Of a stretch of DNA of 64,000 nucleotides, positions 36,017 through 47,500 are shown piece by piece. The notes below the pieces were generated by a model. The model did no database searches and was not told where the DNA came from. It worked only from the letters and a program-made list of their open reading frames with translations. Position numbers and translations under genes: made by a program. Where the stretch lies: contig JBCNJP010000007.1 in assembly GCA_039602395.1 (NCBI GenBank), forward strand, positions 107,573,377 through 107,637,376, in the 5' to 3' direction. Every line of letters starts with the position of its first letter. Position 1 is the stretch's first letter. Source of the stretch: Deinandra increscens subsp. villosa. Lineage: Eukaryota > Streptophyta > Magnoliopsida > Asterales > Asteraceae.

Positions 36017-36362
36017 AAAGAGGAAAAATGGATTTTAATAATACAAGTTTTACCTTGTTGACGGATAATAATACGAGTTTTAAAATTTTCTCACAATAAT
36101 ACGAGTTTTGTGGGTATTGGATTATAATGATACACCGTTATTTTTTTACTAATGGTGTTAGTCTGTTTCCTACGTGGCAGGTGCCACATCAGGTGCCACG
36201 TAGGAGGAAAACAGTCTACGTCAGGTGCCACGTAGACAACAGACTAACACCGTTAGTAAAAAACTAACGGTATATCATTAGAATCCAATACCCACAAAAC
36301 TCGTATATTGTGAGGAAATTATAAAACTTGTATTATTATCCGCCAATAAGGTAAAAGATTTA
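36017..36362. mobile_element. Inverted-repeat MITE, ~346 bp
   Basis: The two halves are inverted copies around about 36190. Left words tttaataatacaagttttacc, tactaatggtgttagtctgt and cctacgtggcaggtgccac recur complementarily on the right. It is similar in wording (aataatacaagtttt, acggtgttag) to the neighbouring MULE-type element, suggesting a related but distinct family. A target duplication was not established. Confidence 0.75.
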
Positions 36363-37799
36363 CCAGTTTGTTTTAGAAGCATATATATCAAATGTTGAAT
36401 TCTGTCGCTTTTAAAAAGAAGATTATTATAACTTATAAGATAGGTCTTAACTCTCAACAGAATGAAGTTTAGAGAATTTGTGCAATATAATGAATTTTAT
36501 TTAACAGTAACATCTAGGATAAATCATCTCAATTTGCATCTTAATATTAATCTATAATCTTTTAGTTAGAGGTATATTTTGTATCATCAAAATAATCAAT
36601 CATTATTTTAGACTATCAGAATCATTTTTATTTCTTATATTCTTTTATTGGATCAAATTAACTAAAAGGGATTATGAATTCAATATATTTAAGATCTATA
36701 CTATGATATGGTATTTATAGTTTTTTTACTTCTAAATGCATATAGAGATATCACTATATGCAAATTCTTATACATTTTTTAGAAGTATTTTAGAAGATAA
36801 AAAAAAGAGGGAAAGAATAAACAAATTATTGTTTTTAATTGTATTTCTTTTATTGAAATTGTATGCACACATCATATCATCTGTTTCTCCTAGTTGTCAA
36901 CATTTTTTAAAAATATAATGAATGAATAAGTAACAAAATTAATAATGAAAAAACACTTCTAGAAATAGTGTTTTAAATATTGTATAATAAAAAGGTACTT
37001 TATACATTCTATTAGAAATCCTGATGTTTTGTTACGTTTAATGATGCAAATATAAATACTTTAGGATAAGAAACAAATCCCTAAAATTTCTCGTGCCACA
37101 AATATCCAAAGTTGAATCATGAATCACATCACTAGAGAGTCACAAGAGAGAACCATTATCTTATTTAAAATAATAATAATACAACTATAAATTCGAACAA
37201 TAATGTGAGGTACTAAAAAGTTTAACCCTATAAATTGCACTTTTAAATAAAAAAAAACTCAGTTCTTTAGAGAAAAAAATCACAAAACTAGAACAACTAA
37301 ACATCCTCTCAACATTCAGTTTTTAAATCTACATTAACATCAACCTCTACTATTTATATACAACCCTTAACTACTTCGATAGAAATCTACAGTCACTTAA
37401 TTTCTTGATGAGTCACTTAATTTCTTGATGAATCTTAAAAGATCGTTTATCATATACTGAACTTGTATACAACCTAATTATCTTTGTTTTCGGCTCTATT
37501 TGATTCAAACGCGAGACACAAAATAACTAGAAAGAAGATAAACTAGATTTTAGCCTTTGATCACGATTCAAATAAAGGAAAAGAAGCGCGATTATTCTAT
37601 TCTATTCTACTATATAGAATTTTAAATGTATATGAACAGTAAAAAGATAAAATCTCAACCATCCATTAAAAAATATAACCGGACAATTTAATAAGACTTT
37701 TAATTTGTTCTTAATTATTTAATAATTCTTATTTGAACATTCCCCTCATTCCTCTCATGGGTATGTTATGGAATCTTATTTAATAGTTCCTTTTTGTCC
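36363..37799. other. Intergenic DNA upstream of the polygalacturonase
   Basis: AT-rich with no coding frame of note. A short duplication (gtcacttaatttcttgatga twice at about 37394-37431) is visible. Confidence 0.5.
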
Positions 37800-37807
37800 T
37801 ATAAATA
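37800..37807 (+). promoter_or_regulatory. TATA box of the polygalacturonase gene
   Basis: TATAAATA lies about 120 bp upstream of a 5' splice donor (37921) that closes a non-coding first exon. The spacing fits a transcription start near 37830-37840. Confidence 0.65.
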
Positions 37808-38051
37808 GTTCCAAAAGAGTTCATGTTTTTCCAACACTCCACCAAACGCATCTCATATCACATTTTTCCAACCTAACAATAGAGTCTTGCTACAACACCA
37901 AAACGATTCCACACCTTCAAGTAAGTGCACTGATCCTATCATAACATTTTCAAATTCAAACTTATCATATGAATGCAAGTGTAAATAATACATGATTATT
38001 ACGAGTTTTACGACTATTCGTCATTTTTAAATATAGTAATATATAACAATA

Positions 38052-38085
38052 AACCACGAGGACTTGTCCGAGAGTCCTCGTGGTT
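38052..38085. repeat. Perfect 13-bp stem hairpin in the 5' UTR intron
   Basis: AACCACGAGGACT and its exact complement enclose the 8-nt loop tgtccgag. With one bulge the stem extends further on both sides (caata/tattg). Confidence 0.9.
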
Positions 38086-38091
38086 ATTGAC

Positions 38092-38175
38092 GATAAGAAG
38101 AGACTTGGGACTGAAAGGTCACAAGTTTGACCCCTAAGCTGCCGGATTTTACCACCTGGCCGCTCGGGAGGTGAA
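38092..38175 (+). repeat. SINE-like, tRNA-related remnant
   Basis: It contains gagacttgggactgaaaggt and a box-B-like aggtcacaagtttgacccct, followed by a G/C-rich segment (ctgccggattttaccacctg). It resembles tRNA-derived short elements elsewhere in the window, but box A is weak. Confidence 0.35.
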
Positions 38176-38250
38176 TTTTTCCTGAAATAAGCTCAACTGG
38201 TGTAAATACTCTCTGGTTTACTTACTTTTCTCTCTATTGTTTCTTTACAG

Positions 38251-41200
38251 ATGAGAGAGATGACATGGTTGTTTGTGGTGGTGGTGGCGGTGGCGGTGGT
38301 GAGTATGGGCGGAGTTGAGGGTAGGAGGAAGGTAAGAGTTTTAGAGGGCTCGATTGAGTACACAGCGATAAACTGCAGGGGTCATAGCGCGTCAATAACT
38401 GATTTTGGAGGGGTTGGAGATGGCAAAACACTAAATACCAGGGCGTTTCAGGAAGCCGTTAGCGCATTGAGCAAATACGGCTCGGATGGCGGGGCTCAGC
38501 TCTATGTCCCGGCTGGTCAATGGTTGACCGGCAGCTTCAATCTCACGAGCCATTTTACTCTCTTTCTTCACAAGGATGCCACCCTCCTTGCTTCACAGGT
38601 ATCTTGACTTTTTTCACTCACATAATTTGTATTTTTCAAATTTTACAACTATTACTCTATGTTTCATTATATACATATATAAATATATAGTAGTAAACTA
38701 GTTTTTGATACCCGTGCGACGCACGGGTGGTTTTTAAAAAAATAAATCCAACAATTTAAATATTATAATAAATGTAATTCGATAATTGAAACCCGTGCAT
38801 CGTACGACGGTATTTAAAAAAAATCAAAACTAAATTGTACTAATGATTCTTTATATCATCTAAGAATTTTTTTTATTAGAAATATCCAATTAAAAATTTC
38901 AATGGTTCTTTTACAATAAGCCACTTTCACTTCCTAGTAAAATATAAAAATGATATAAACATTAGTGTAATCTCTAAAACATAAGAGAAAATTAAAGTTT
39001 GTATCATACCCTTTTTCAATTATAAAAACAAACACAAAAACAAAACCATTTGATTATAATCGTGCATTCGTGCATGAATAATCTAAGAGTAGTCATAAGC
39101 ACCACTCAAGGACACCCTTATGATACATATATTTGGGAATTTGTGTAGCTAAACAATAAAAAAAAGTTATTGATATTAATTATATTGTTATATTTATTTA
39201 AGAAATAATTGTTTGTAAAAAAATAATAAAATTAAGAATGCAATTATAGTGATAATATCTCTATTAAAATTCATAAGAATTGATTTAGTTGTTTGAAATT
39301 ACAATATTTAAGGCTCATTGGATTTAAAATTGACTTTTTTTTTCAAATCCAAATCCGTCATTTACGATATATATAATTCAATCTTTAAATGTGTTTGACT
39401 TTTTTGAAATATAATTAAAAACGTAATTATATAGTTTGTAATTAGACTCTTTCTATTTTTGAATAATCATAACTATATTATGAAAGTCACATTTCATTTA
39501 TTGGAAAAAATTTGAGCGGAAAACCACAAAATGGATTGTTGTGGTGATGCCATGTGGCATCCAATCTTTTCATATATATATTATATAGATATAGATATAG
39601 ATATAGATATAGATAGATAGATATAGATATTTGTATAATTTTTGTACTTATTGTTACAGTGTACATACATTTTAATTAATATGAAAATAAGAAACTGATA
39701 GTTTGACTTTCTAAGTCAAAACAAGAGTGTAGAATAATCATAATGATTTGTGTGGAGAGAAATAACCTTTTTAATTGTTCGAATAATTACATGTAAAATA
39801 CACTTATTCACCCCTCAAAAATTAAAGCAAAGTATGAAGGGTGAATATTAAACTAGTGTATTTTTTCAATGTACTCTTTTAAACAATGTTTTAAAAACCG
39901 GTTTTTAGTTGAACCGGAAAACCTTCCGGGACTGGTTCGACCGGTCGGACCGGTTAGACCGGCTGGTTGAACCGGTTAGGGGATTTATATATATTTTTTT
40001 ATAAAAATGCTAATAAACTTGTACACCCCAACAAAAGTAGTTAAAATACAATTATAATCCACTCAAAAATAATATCAAATATGTATTTCATAAGAAAATA
40101 TAAGTTTTAAACTTAAAAAAAAATAAAAAATAAAAAAAAAAGTTAAAAAAAATAAAATAAAAAAATCAGAAAACCGGTTGAACCGGAAAAAACCGGTTGA
40201 ACCGGAAAAAACCGGTTGAACCGGAAAAAACCGGAAAACCGGCCGGTTCAAATCGGGTCGGTTCAACCAAAAAAAACGGGTATTAAAGAACCGGAAAAGT
40301 GGCCGGTCCCCGGTCGAACCGGTTGAACCGGCCGGTTCGACCCGGGTTTTAAAACATTGCTTTTAAAGTCTGGCTAGTGTTTTCTTTTAATAAATCACTG
40401 TTAAAAAAAACAAAACAAACAAAAGTACACAGACCAATGACCTATAGCAGGTAGAATTGCTTTTGATACAGTTCCTTTTGGCTTGTTTCAACATGTGATA
40501 CATATTTGTCCTTATTTCAACAATATAAATGAAATGTACAATTGTGATCTTAATATATCTTCTAGACAAATTTACTATTAAAAAGTAGGTTTTCTAAATA
40601 AATGTAACATGTGATCACAAATATAACTAAAAGCAATATCTTGGAAATCATACATGCAAAAACTGTTTAAGCAGTTAAGGAAGAAGGTCATCACTAGTGA
40701 TATTTCACTAATTTTGCTCCAGTTTTCACTGTTTTGGTTTTGATTTGATTAGCTCGAAAGTCGAAACCGCTTTAATTAATTTGTGCTTGATTCATTAGCT
40801 GATAACCAAACCCGCAACCCTAACCGACTAACCGTAAAACTGACGGGTCCTTCAGAATGCTTAAAAGTGACTAACAATAACTGTCTTTGCACCAACTTAT
40901 AACTTACAGTTTTTGAGTTGATAAATTACAGGATATAAATCAATGGCCAGTGATTGATCCTCTGCCATCCTACGGTCACGGAAGGGATGCAGCAGGAGGA
41001 AGGTACATTAGCCTCATATTTGGGACCAACCTCACTGACGTCATCATCACAGGTAAAATTACCAAGCTAGACATCATATCATATATTCTTAACTAAAAAA
41101 AAATTTATTTATTTAAATCGTCAAAACTTAATCCTAACCATCGAAAACAGGCGAAAATGGCACGATCGACGGCCAAGGGCTGCTTTGGTGGCAAAAGTTT

Positions 41201-42299
41201 CATGGAAAAAAACTAAAATACACCCGACCCTACCTGGTTGAGATCATGTATTCAGATACCATTCAGATTTCGAATGTCACGTTCCTAAACTCTCCATCGT
41301 GGAATGTGCATCCCGTTTATAGCAGGTAACAAATCGTTTGATGGGAAGTTCGTTTATTAAACAAACAAGCCCCTATTCGTGGTAGTTCGGTTTGTTTATA
41401 TCCTATTGTTCTGAAATCCAATGGTCTTGTTTTAATGCAGCAACATTCTTTTACAAGGAATTACCATTTTGGCTCCAATTCAATCTCCAAACACTGATGG
41501 AATTAACCCAGGTTAGTCTTAAACCTAAGTTAGTTGTGTCTCCATATCAGCAACATTCTTTTTTCCAGTAAATTCATGAATTTAATGTGTAACAGATTCT
41601 TGCTCAAACACGAGGATAGAGGACACTTACATCGTCTCTGGGGACGATTGTGTGGCGGTTAAGAGTGGTTGGGATGAGTACGGGATATCATACGGTATGC
41701 CGACACAACACTTGATCATCAAACGACTCACATGTATCTCCCCTTACAGTGCTGCCATTGCATTGGGAAGTGAAATGTCAGGCGGGATTCAGGACGTGAG
41801 GGCTGAGGACATTGTGGCCATCAACACCGAATCAGCGGTCCGGATCAAGACGGGAGTGGGGCGTGGTGGATTTGTTAAGGACATTTATGTAAAAGGCATG
41901 ACACTTCATACAATGAAATGGGTGTTCTGGATCACCGGAAACTATGGGTCACATGCAGACACTCACTGGGACCCAAAAGCAATTCCGGTAATCCAGAACA
42001 TAAACTATAGGGATATAGTTGCGGAGAATGTCACAATGGCCGCCCGGCTAGAGGGGATATCAGGGGATAGTTTTACCGGGATTTGTATATCGAATGCGAC
42101 CATCGGTATGCGGGTCAAGGCTAAAAAGGTCCCATGGACATGTACTGATGTTGAAGGAATGACTAGTGGTGTGGTTCCTAAGCCTTGTGACTTGTTGCCT
42201 GACCAAGGGCCAGATAAGATTGGAATGTGCAACTTTCCACAAGGAAAATTAGACATAGAAAATGTTGAGCTCAAGAAGTGTTCTTATGTTATGACCTAA
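38251..42299 (+). CDS. Polygalacturonase-like glycoside hydrolase family 28
   Basis: Five coding exons, 38251-38598, 40932-41052, 41151-41325, 41441-41511 and 41596-42299, GT-AG, give 472 aa. Residues 1-24 (MREMTWLFVVVVAVAVVSMG...) are a secretion signal. GH28 catalytic signatures are in order: NTDGI (Asp234), SGDDC (Asp255, Asp256) and RIK (321-323). The usual GHG histidine motif is replaced by GSEMSGG (296-302), as in a large clade of plant GH28 proteins annotated as probable polygalacturonases. Expected role: extracellular pectin (homogalacturonan) hydrolysis or remodelling; whether it is catalytically active without the GHG histidine is open. Its first intron (2.33 kb) has taken in a Helitron, a microsatellite and a hAT MITE, yet the exons are intact. 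It has a leader intron and TATA box upstream. Confidence 0.93.
38698..39589 (-). mobile_element. Non-autonomous Helitron (~892 bp) in PG intron 1
   Basis: On the minus strand it starts TCTATATAATATATATATG at 39589 and ends with the hairpin CCCGTGCGTCGCACGGG, then tatcaaaaa and CTAG at 38698-38701. A 5' TC, a 3' GC-rich hairpin about 10 nt before CTRR, and insertion between A and T (A at 38697, T at 39590 on the plus strand) are the defining Helitron features. A subterminal palindrome (gatgccacatggcatc) lies near the 5' end. A second diverged hairpin sits at about 38790-38812. There is no Rep/helicase gene. Confidence 0.75.
39584..39631. repeat. (GATATA)n microsatellite
   Basis: Repeated agatat/gata units directly abut the Helitron 5' end; part of the run may be host DNA in which the Helitron landed. 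Confidence 0.85.
39884..40359. mobile_element. hAT-type MITE, copy 1 (476 bp), in PG intron 1
   Basis: Ends CAATGTTTTAAAA... and ...TTTTAAAACATTG are terminal inverted repeats, flanked by perfect 8-bp duplications CTTTTAAA (39876-39883 and 40360-40367). The arms are rich in aaccggtt words (gaaccggttgaaccggaaaa). The body is nearly identical to the copy at 52052-52469, but here a 19-20-bp unit (aaaccggttgaaccggaaa) is present three times in tandem (about 40170-40230). Non-coding. Confidence 0.9.
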
Positions 42300-43088
42300 T
42301 TTTTGGGTTCTTTTGGGAGCAACTTCTTTTATCTTATAGGATAGAGGTAAAGTTTGTGCTAATTTCACCCTCCTTAGACCCTACTAATTGAGTGAGATTT
42401 TAGTGGATATGTTTGTTTGCTTGCTTGTTTTGTATTTTGTAATATGATGTAAAAGTAATATACTTTCTTATTTCTCATGAGAAAAGTCTCTCATCTTATT
42501 TTGATAAATTAAAATCCCTCAACCTGCAAAGAATACATAAAATGTCACTAAACTAATCTTTTTGTATATTAAAATAACTTTAACTCTTAAATTGGTTAAA
42601 AACTCAAAATAAGATCATATATTTTTCTTTTTGTATGTTAAAATCTTAATTATGATTTTTTTTAAATGACTAATTAACTCTTAATATGATCTAATTATAA
42701 TACAAAAGCATTCAACATTATTTCATAAAGAAAAATATATGATCTTCTATCGACCAATTTAAGAGTTAAAATTAGTTTCATATATAAAAATTAGTTTAGT
42801 GACCTTTTCAAGATTTGTTACACGTTGAGGGACTTTAATAACCCAAAATTAGGTTGAGGGACTATTTTGTGAAAACTAAGAAAGTATATTGATTGTTATG
42901 GTATTAAGTATTAACCATTCTTTTATCAAAAAAGATTTTGGAACAAACTTGGAGTTCCTAAAACAAGAACCACCACCATTGAATAAACTGGAAAGAACAT
43001 TTATAGGATATAAAAGTACAGTGATTCTAAGATCATGACATAATTGTGTAACTGATATAAATATGTATAAAAACTATGCATATATTTC
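42300..43088. other. PG 3' UTR and spacer to MPK4
   Basis: The PG 3' UTR covers roughly 42300-42480 (tgtaatatgatg poly(A)-like words). The remainder is an inverted-repeat MITE and the short MPK4 3' UTR. PG and MPK4 are convergent. Confidence 0.6.
42485..42862. mobile_element. Inverted-repeat MITE between PG and MPK4
   Basis: Left arm words (aaaatccctcaac, gtcactaaactaat, ttaactcttaaattggt, gatcatatatttttctt) recur as complements in reverse order on the right (42730-42862: aagaaaaatatatgatc, accaatttaagagttaa, attagtttagtgac, gttgagggact). This gives arms of ~140 bp around an AT-rich centre. The target duplication is not resolved. Confidence 0.75.
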
Positions 43089-46000
43089 TTACTGGTCGGG
43101 ATTGAATTTTACCGACTCCCTCCAGATGAGCTCTTTGATATTCTCCTCAGTGCAAGATGGCTGCTCAAAGTCAAAGTTGAATGCTCTCCGGCAAACGGGC
43201 TCCTCGTTAATATCATGAAGGGGCGCTAAGTATGGGTGACAAAGAGCCTCATCAACTGCAAAAACCAAAAAAAAAAAAATCAAGAATCTTGGATGGTTGA
43301 AATTATATGTATATATATCTCTGAGTAATTTGTAAAACTTCACAAAGCAGGTACACGATAGATCAACCACACATGCTTGTTCAAACATGCCATACATAAC
43401 ATATATTTAAAAAATATATATATATTTATTTCTGATCTTTAAGGCCATATAATTAGCAATGTGAGCATCATACCTGTAATACGCCTACTTGGGTCAAAAA
43501 CAAGCATCTTCTCCAGCAAATCCAAAGCCCCGGGAGATTTATTTGGGAATCTAGCAGAGAATTGCTGTTTTGGATATTGAGGAAGTTGTCTAACATATCT
43601 TCGGGCGTTATCACTTCTCAGAAACCCAAGACTCGCATCATCAGGAGAACCTATCAGCTATCAAAAAAGGAAATAGACACATGGTCAAACGCCTTCAGGT
43701 TTACATACCACCTTTGAATATAATTAGTTCAGAATCACATTTTCATTAAAATAATACCACGGGGTGTAAGCTTTACAGTGGTTTGGAGTCTTGAAGCTTG
43801 AATAAAAAATCACAGTAGGAACAAACTCACGAACTTTTATTGATCAAGACTTGAATAAAATTACTATGGAGGAAACTTGTTTAAATAGACTATCACCGAC
43901 TCAAACTATAAATTCAAATCAAATACCAATCCTAATCTATCTAAACAGATAATTAAACTTTAATATAATATACTAATTTAAACACTATTATTATTATACC
44001 CCTTGAACTTTTGATCTCTTCCAAACCGCCCACTCAAGATCCTTACCACCCTTTGATGTCGCAACTTTATACCAGGTCCCACAAAATGTTAACTGATATT
44101 GATCATATTTTCTCATTATTATAGGGTCGAAAATCAAAAACTTAATTGGGAGACACAAGAAAGGAGTCGCTGCAAAATTACCCAACTTTAACCAATTGTT
44201 CATCTTATATCTAGTTCTGATCCATCAGGTTGGAATAATCACTTTAAAAACACACATCCAAACATTGTATTTAAATTAAGGTGTTATATATTACCTCAGT
44301 GATAAGTCTAAGTTGGTGAACATAATCTTTGCCCGGGAACAAGGGTTGTCTGGTCATAATTTCACCAAGAATGCAACCTACGGACCAGATGTCAATTGCT
44401 GCTGTGTACTCTGAACAATTTAAGAGCAATTCGGGGGCCCGGTACCATCGAGTGACAACATATTCAGTCATGAAATCTGTTTCAGATGTTGTTCTTGCAA
44501 GTCCAAAATCCCCGATTTTTAGGTCACAATCAGCATTTAGAAGCAAGTTGCTAGGTTTTAGATCACGATGCAATACACTTGCTGAATGAACATACTTGAG
44601 TCCTCTAAGTATTTGGTAAAGAAAATACTGCATAGCAAGTATCATAGGGTTAGTCATACAGAAATCAACTGCCACTAAGAATTGCATACAAAAGTTGAAA
44701 AGGCTACAACTGTATGAAGTCATTCAAAATTAAAAGATAGAATACTGATTATGAATTTCTAACATTTTGGTGTAAATTAATAAGGACCAGAGAAGTTGGT
44801 AAGAATAGTACTAATCAAAATTGTTTTATTGGTGTGATAATAAATAACCAGAATCAGATATTGAGAATCAGAATAGTGATAACCAGCTGTAATAAGACGG
44901 ACGGAAGAAATTAACGTTTTGATGTGCTTTTACGTTTGAAGTTGTAACAATCTAGAAAGCTTTTTAGGGTTTGCCAAATTATGATTATTTGAATATATTC
45001 ATAAAATGATCAAAAATGTCTTGTTTGTGAAAGAAGAAGTAGAGATGGTTTGTGAAATGAAAATAGAAGTCTTTCATATCCAGTTAAAAGAATGTGTAAA
45101 TAACCAAATCTTATTTTACCATTAGACAATCAGTTTTGTTGCTGCTAGTATGATATTGATTAATGATTATCCAAAACTGAAGAATCTATTTATCCAGATA
45201 TAAAAAAAGATGATAAATCAGATCATCATTTATCAGAGTTAAAAAGCAGATGCAAACTACCCCTGAAATAATAAACTAAAAAATCTACTAAAAGGTAGAG
45301 TTGGAGCTAACCCGACAGTGATCATCAGCCAGAGGTTGATTAGAGCGTATTATCTGATGAAGATCAGTGTCCATTAACTCATAAACAATGTACACATCAT
45401 TAAAATTTTCCTTCAGTGGAGGCCGTATGATGTCTTTGATTGCAATAACCTGCAGACGTTGAACACAAATCATAAACTTGTGATTGTGCATGGCAGGTAA
45501 AACTATGAACCATAATAGTTGATTAATAAATGTATATAAACATAAACGGTGACCAAATGTATATTAGTAAAAAACTAATCAACAATCCAAATTTCCTATT
45601 TACATTTGGTGTTAAATAGAGAAATCACAAACATGCATTACAGAAACAAATGACAAATTTATTAAAGCTCAATATTAACTTATTAAGGCTACTTATGTTT
45701 AAATTTTTAATTATAAAACAGGTTTAACCAGATTATATATGCAATCAGACATAAGACATCAGAGAGAAAGCTCACATTCTCATGATCCATGTGGCCGAGA
45801 AGCTTGATCTCTCTTAATGTCCGCTTGGCATCTATTCTGTTGTCAAATGCATTACCGATTTTCTTTATGGCAACTTCTTCATGTGTTTCAGCATTCATTG
45901 CAGCACTGTAGTACATGTAGGATAATAGTCAGTTTTCTTCATTTTCTTCAGTTTTGATGAGAGAATAATGCTAACAAAATCCATAGAAATATAAATCAAA

Positions 46001-46871
46001 CAGCATTACACACTCTTGGCCTGACAATGAAAGAAAGCTCACAACAGTAGAGGATTCCTAATTCAACATTTTGATATAAATCAGTGTACTAGGTTGATTC
46101 TTTTATTGTTGTCTTAATATGTGTTTTGGAAGTACTTATTGCAACAAGAAGAATCAGATCCAAGGTTTCTTATACATTTATCTCAATAATCCGTTTTCTC
46201 ACATCGATTTCATCCTCACCCTCTCCTAAAATGATTATCCACAATCCTGTATAAAAGCTCTATCACCATTTGGATGCTCAATCACATATTGACATAATAG
46301 AAAACCTACAATCTCCCAAACTAAGTTAACTGATTTACAGGAACAGCAAACTCCCACACTCTCTCAACCAATTTCTAAATCTACACCAATGTCCATTGTT
46401 CTGATGCTCAATCGCATATTGACATAACAGAAATCCTACCAACGATTGTGAGATCAAATCGAAGACATTCATGAGATCAATTACATCATATGGAACTTTA
46501 CTCTACCAATTGAAAGCTCAATAACTTGCAATTAATTATAAAAAATCAGTCATTACAAGTTCATTATTTCCAGATCACAAGCAAGCAATCACGAAGATCA
46601 AAAACACAAAATCAAACTCCTCAACAGATCAAAATCATGTGTCTATATAAAAACAAATACATATGATCGATTGGCAATTCAAAGGAAGAAAAGCGACATA
46701 CCAGACGATACCGTAAGCTCCCCTGCCAACAGGGCGGATCGGAGGGACATACTTTCGAGAAACTTCGAAAAGGTTACCGTAGATATTATACTGAACGTAA
46801 TGGCCACCATGTGTAGGAATTGCTTTGGTATGACTTTGCTGCTCTCTTGCAGTAGCGGTGCTCGAATCCAT
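43089..46871 (-). CDS. MPK4: Mitogen-activated protein kinase, group B (MPK4-type)
   Basis: Six exons on the minus strand, 46702-46871, 45776-45905, 45312-45449, 44295-44627, 43474-43657 and 43089-43255, GT-AG throughout, give 373 aa. The exon structure is that of plant group A/B MAPKs. Key sites: glycine loop GRGAYG (49-54), Lys71 in VAIKK, HRDLKPSN (Asp168), DFG (186-188), activation loop with T200-E201-Y202 in FMTEYVVTRWYRAPELLLNC, and the C-terminal common docking region LHDINEEPVC. The N-terminus (HGGHYVQYNIYGNLFEVSRK) and C-terminus (NIKELIWRESVKFNPDQ) match MPK4/11/12 rather than MPK3/6. Expected role: signalling downstream of MAP2Ks in immunity, cytokinesis and osmotic response. No defects are visible. 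The exact orthology within group B cannot be settled here. Confidence 0.95.
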
Positions 46872-47364
46872 TACAGATGGTTTGTTTGTTAGAAAACGAT
46901 GAATTTGGGGGAAGAAAGGGAGAGATTGACATTTTAGAAGAAACGGAGGAGACCTTTTGAACTGTATTTGGGTACGGAAATCCGTGAAGAAATTTTATCT
47001 TTTTGTGATGCAGTTGAAATTCAACCAAACACGGCATTCATCTCGAAACCATGACGCAATGAACACTTCAATTCCACGTATCACGTTATTATTTTTAACT
47101 CTAAAAACCTTTTAAAGGTTAAAACAAAAAAAAAATTTAAACAAAAAACAATGACTATATATATGTATATATGTAGAATCTTTTTATTTTAGATTATGAA
47201 CATCCGATCGGATTTGTCAAAAACGAGCTGAGGGAAGCGGCTGATTATAGACGCTCAATATAATGACAGGAGGGAAGGAAGCCCCACGCAGTTCATCCGG
47301 CCCGCTCTGATTTTCGGATGATAAGTAAACAAACAGTTAACCAAACGATATTTGTCAAATGGTA

Positions 47365-47500
47365 TGGAGATAATGGTTAGAGCCTATGATCCTTGAGGTC
47401 TTAAGTTTAAATCTGACTTAAGAGGATTTTCTCAAGTGGTGGGTTTTCCTACTGATTGTGTTCATGTATGAGGCAGACCTAAAGTGTCAAATTCAGTATG
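47365..47500 (+). repeat. tRNA-derived SINE-like remnant
   Basis: tggttagagcctatgatcc (box-A-like) is followed about 20 nt later by ggtcttaagtttaaatctg (box-B-like), then aggattttctcaagtggtgg. This is the usual layout of plant tRNA-derived SINEs. The 3' end is not defined. Confidence 0.45.

Larger units (their letters stand above)
37921..38250 (+). other. Intron in the polygalacturonase 5' UTR
   Basis: Donor gtaagtgc at 37921 and acceptor ttgtttctttacag ending at 38250, exactly adjacent to the start codon at 38251. It contains a strong hairpin (38052-38085) and a SINE-like stretch. Leader introns of this kind often raise expression in plants (general knowledge). Confidence 0.65.
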
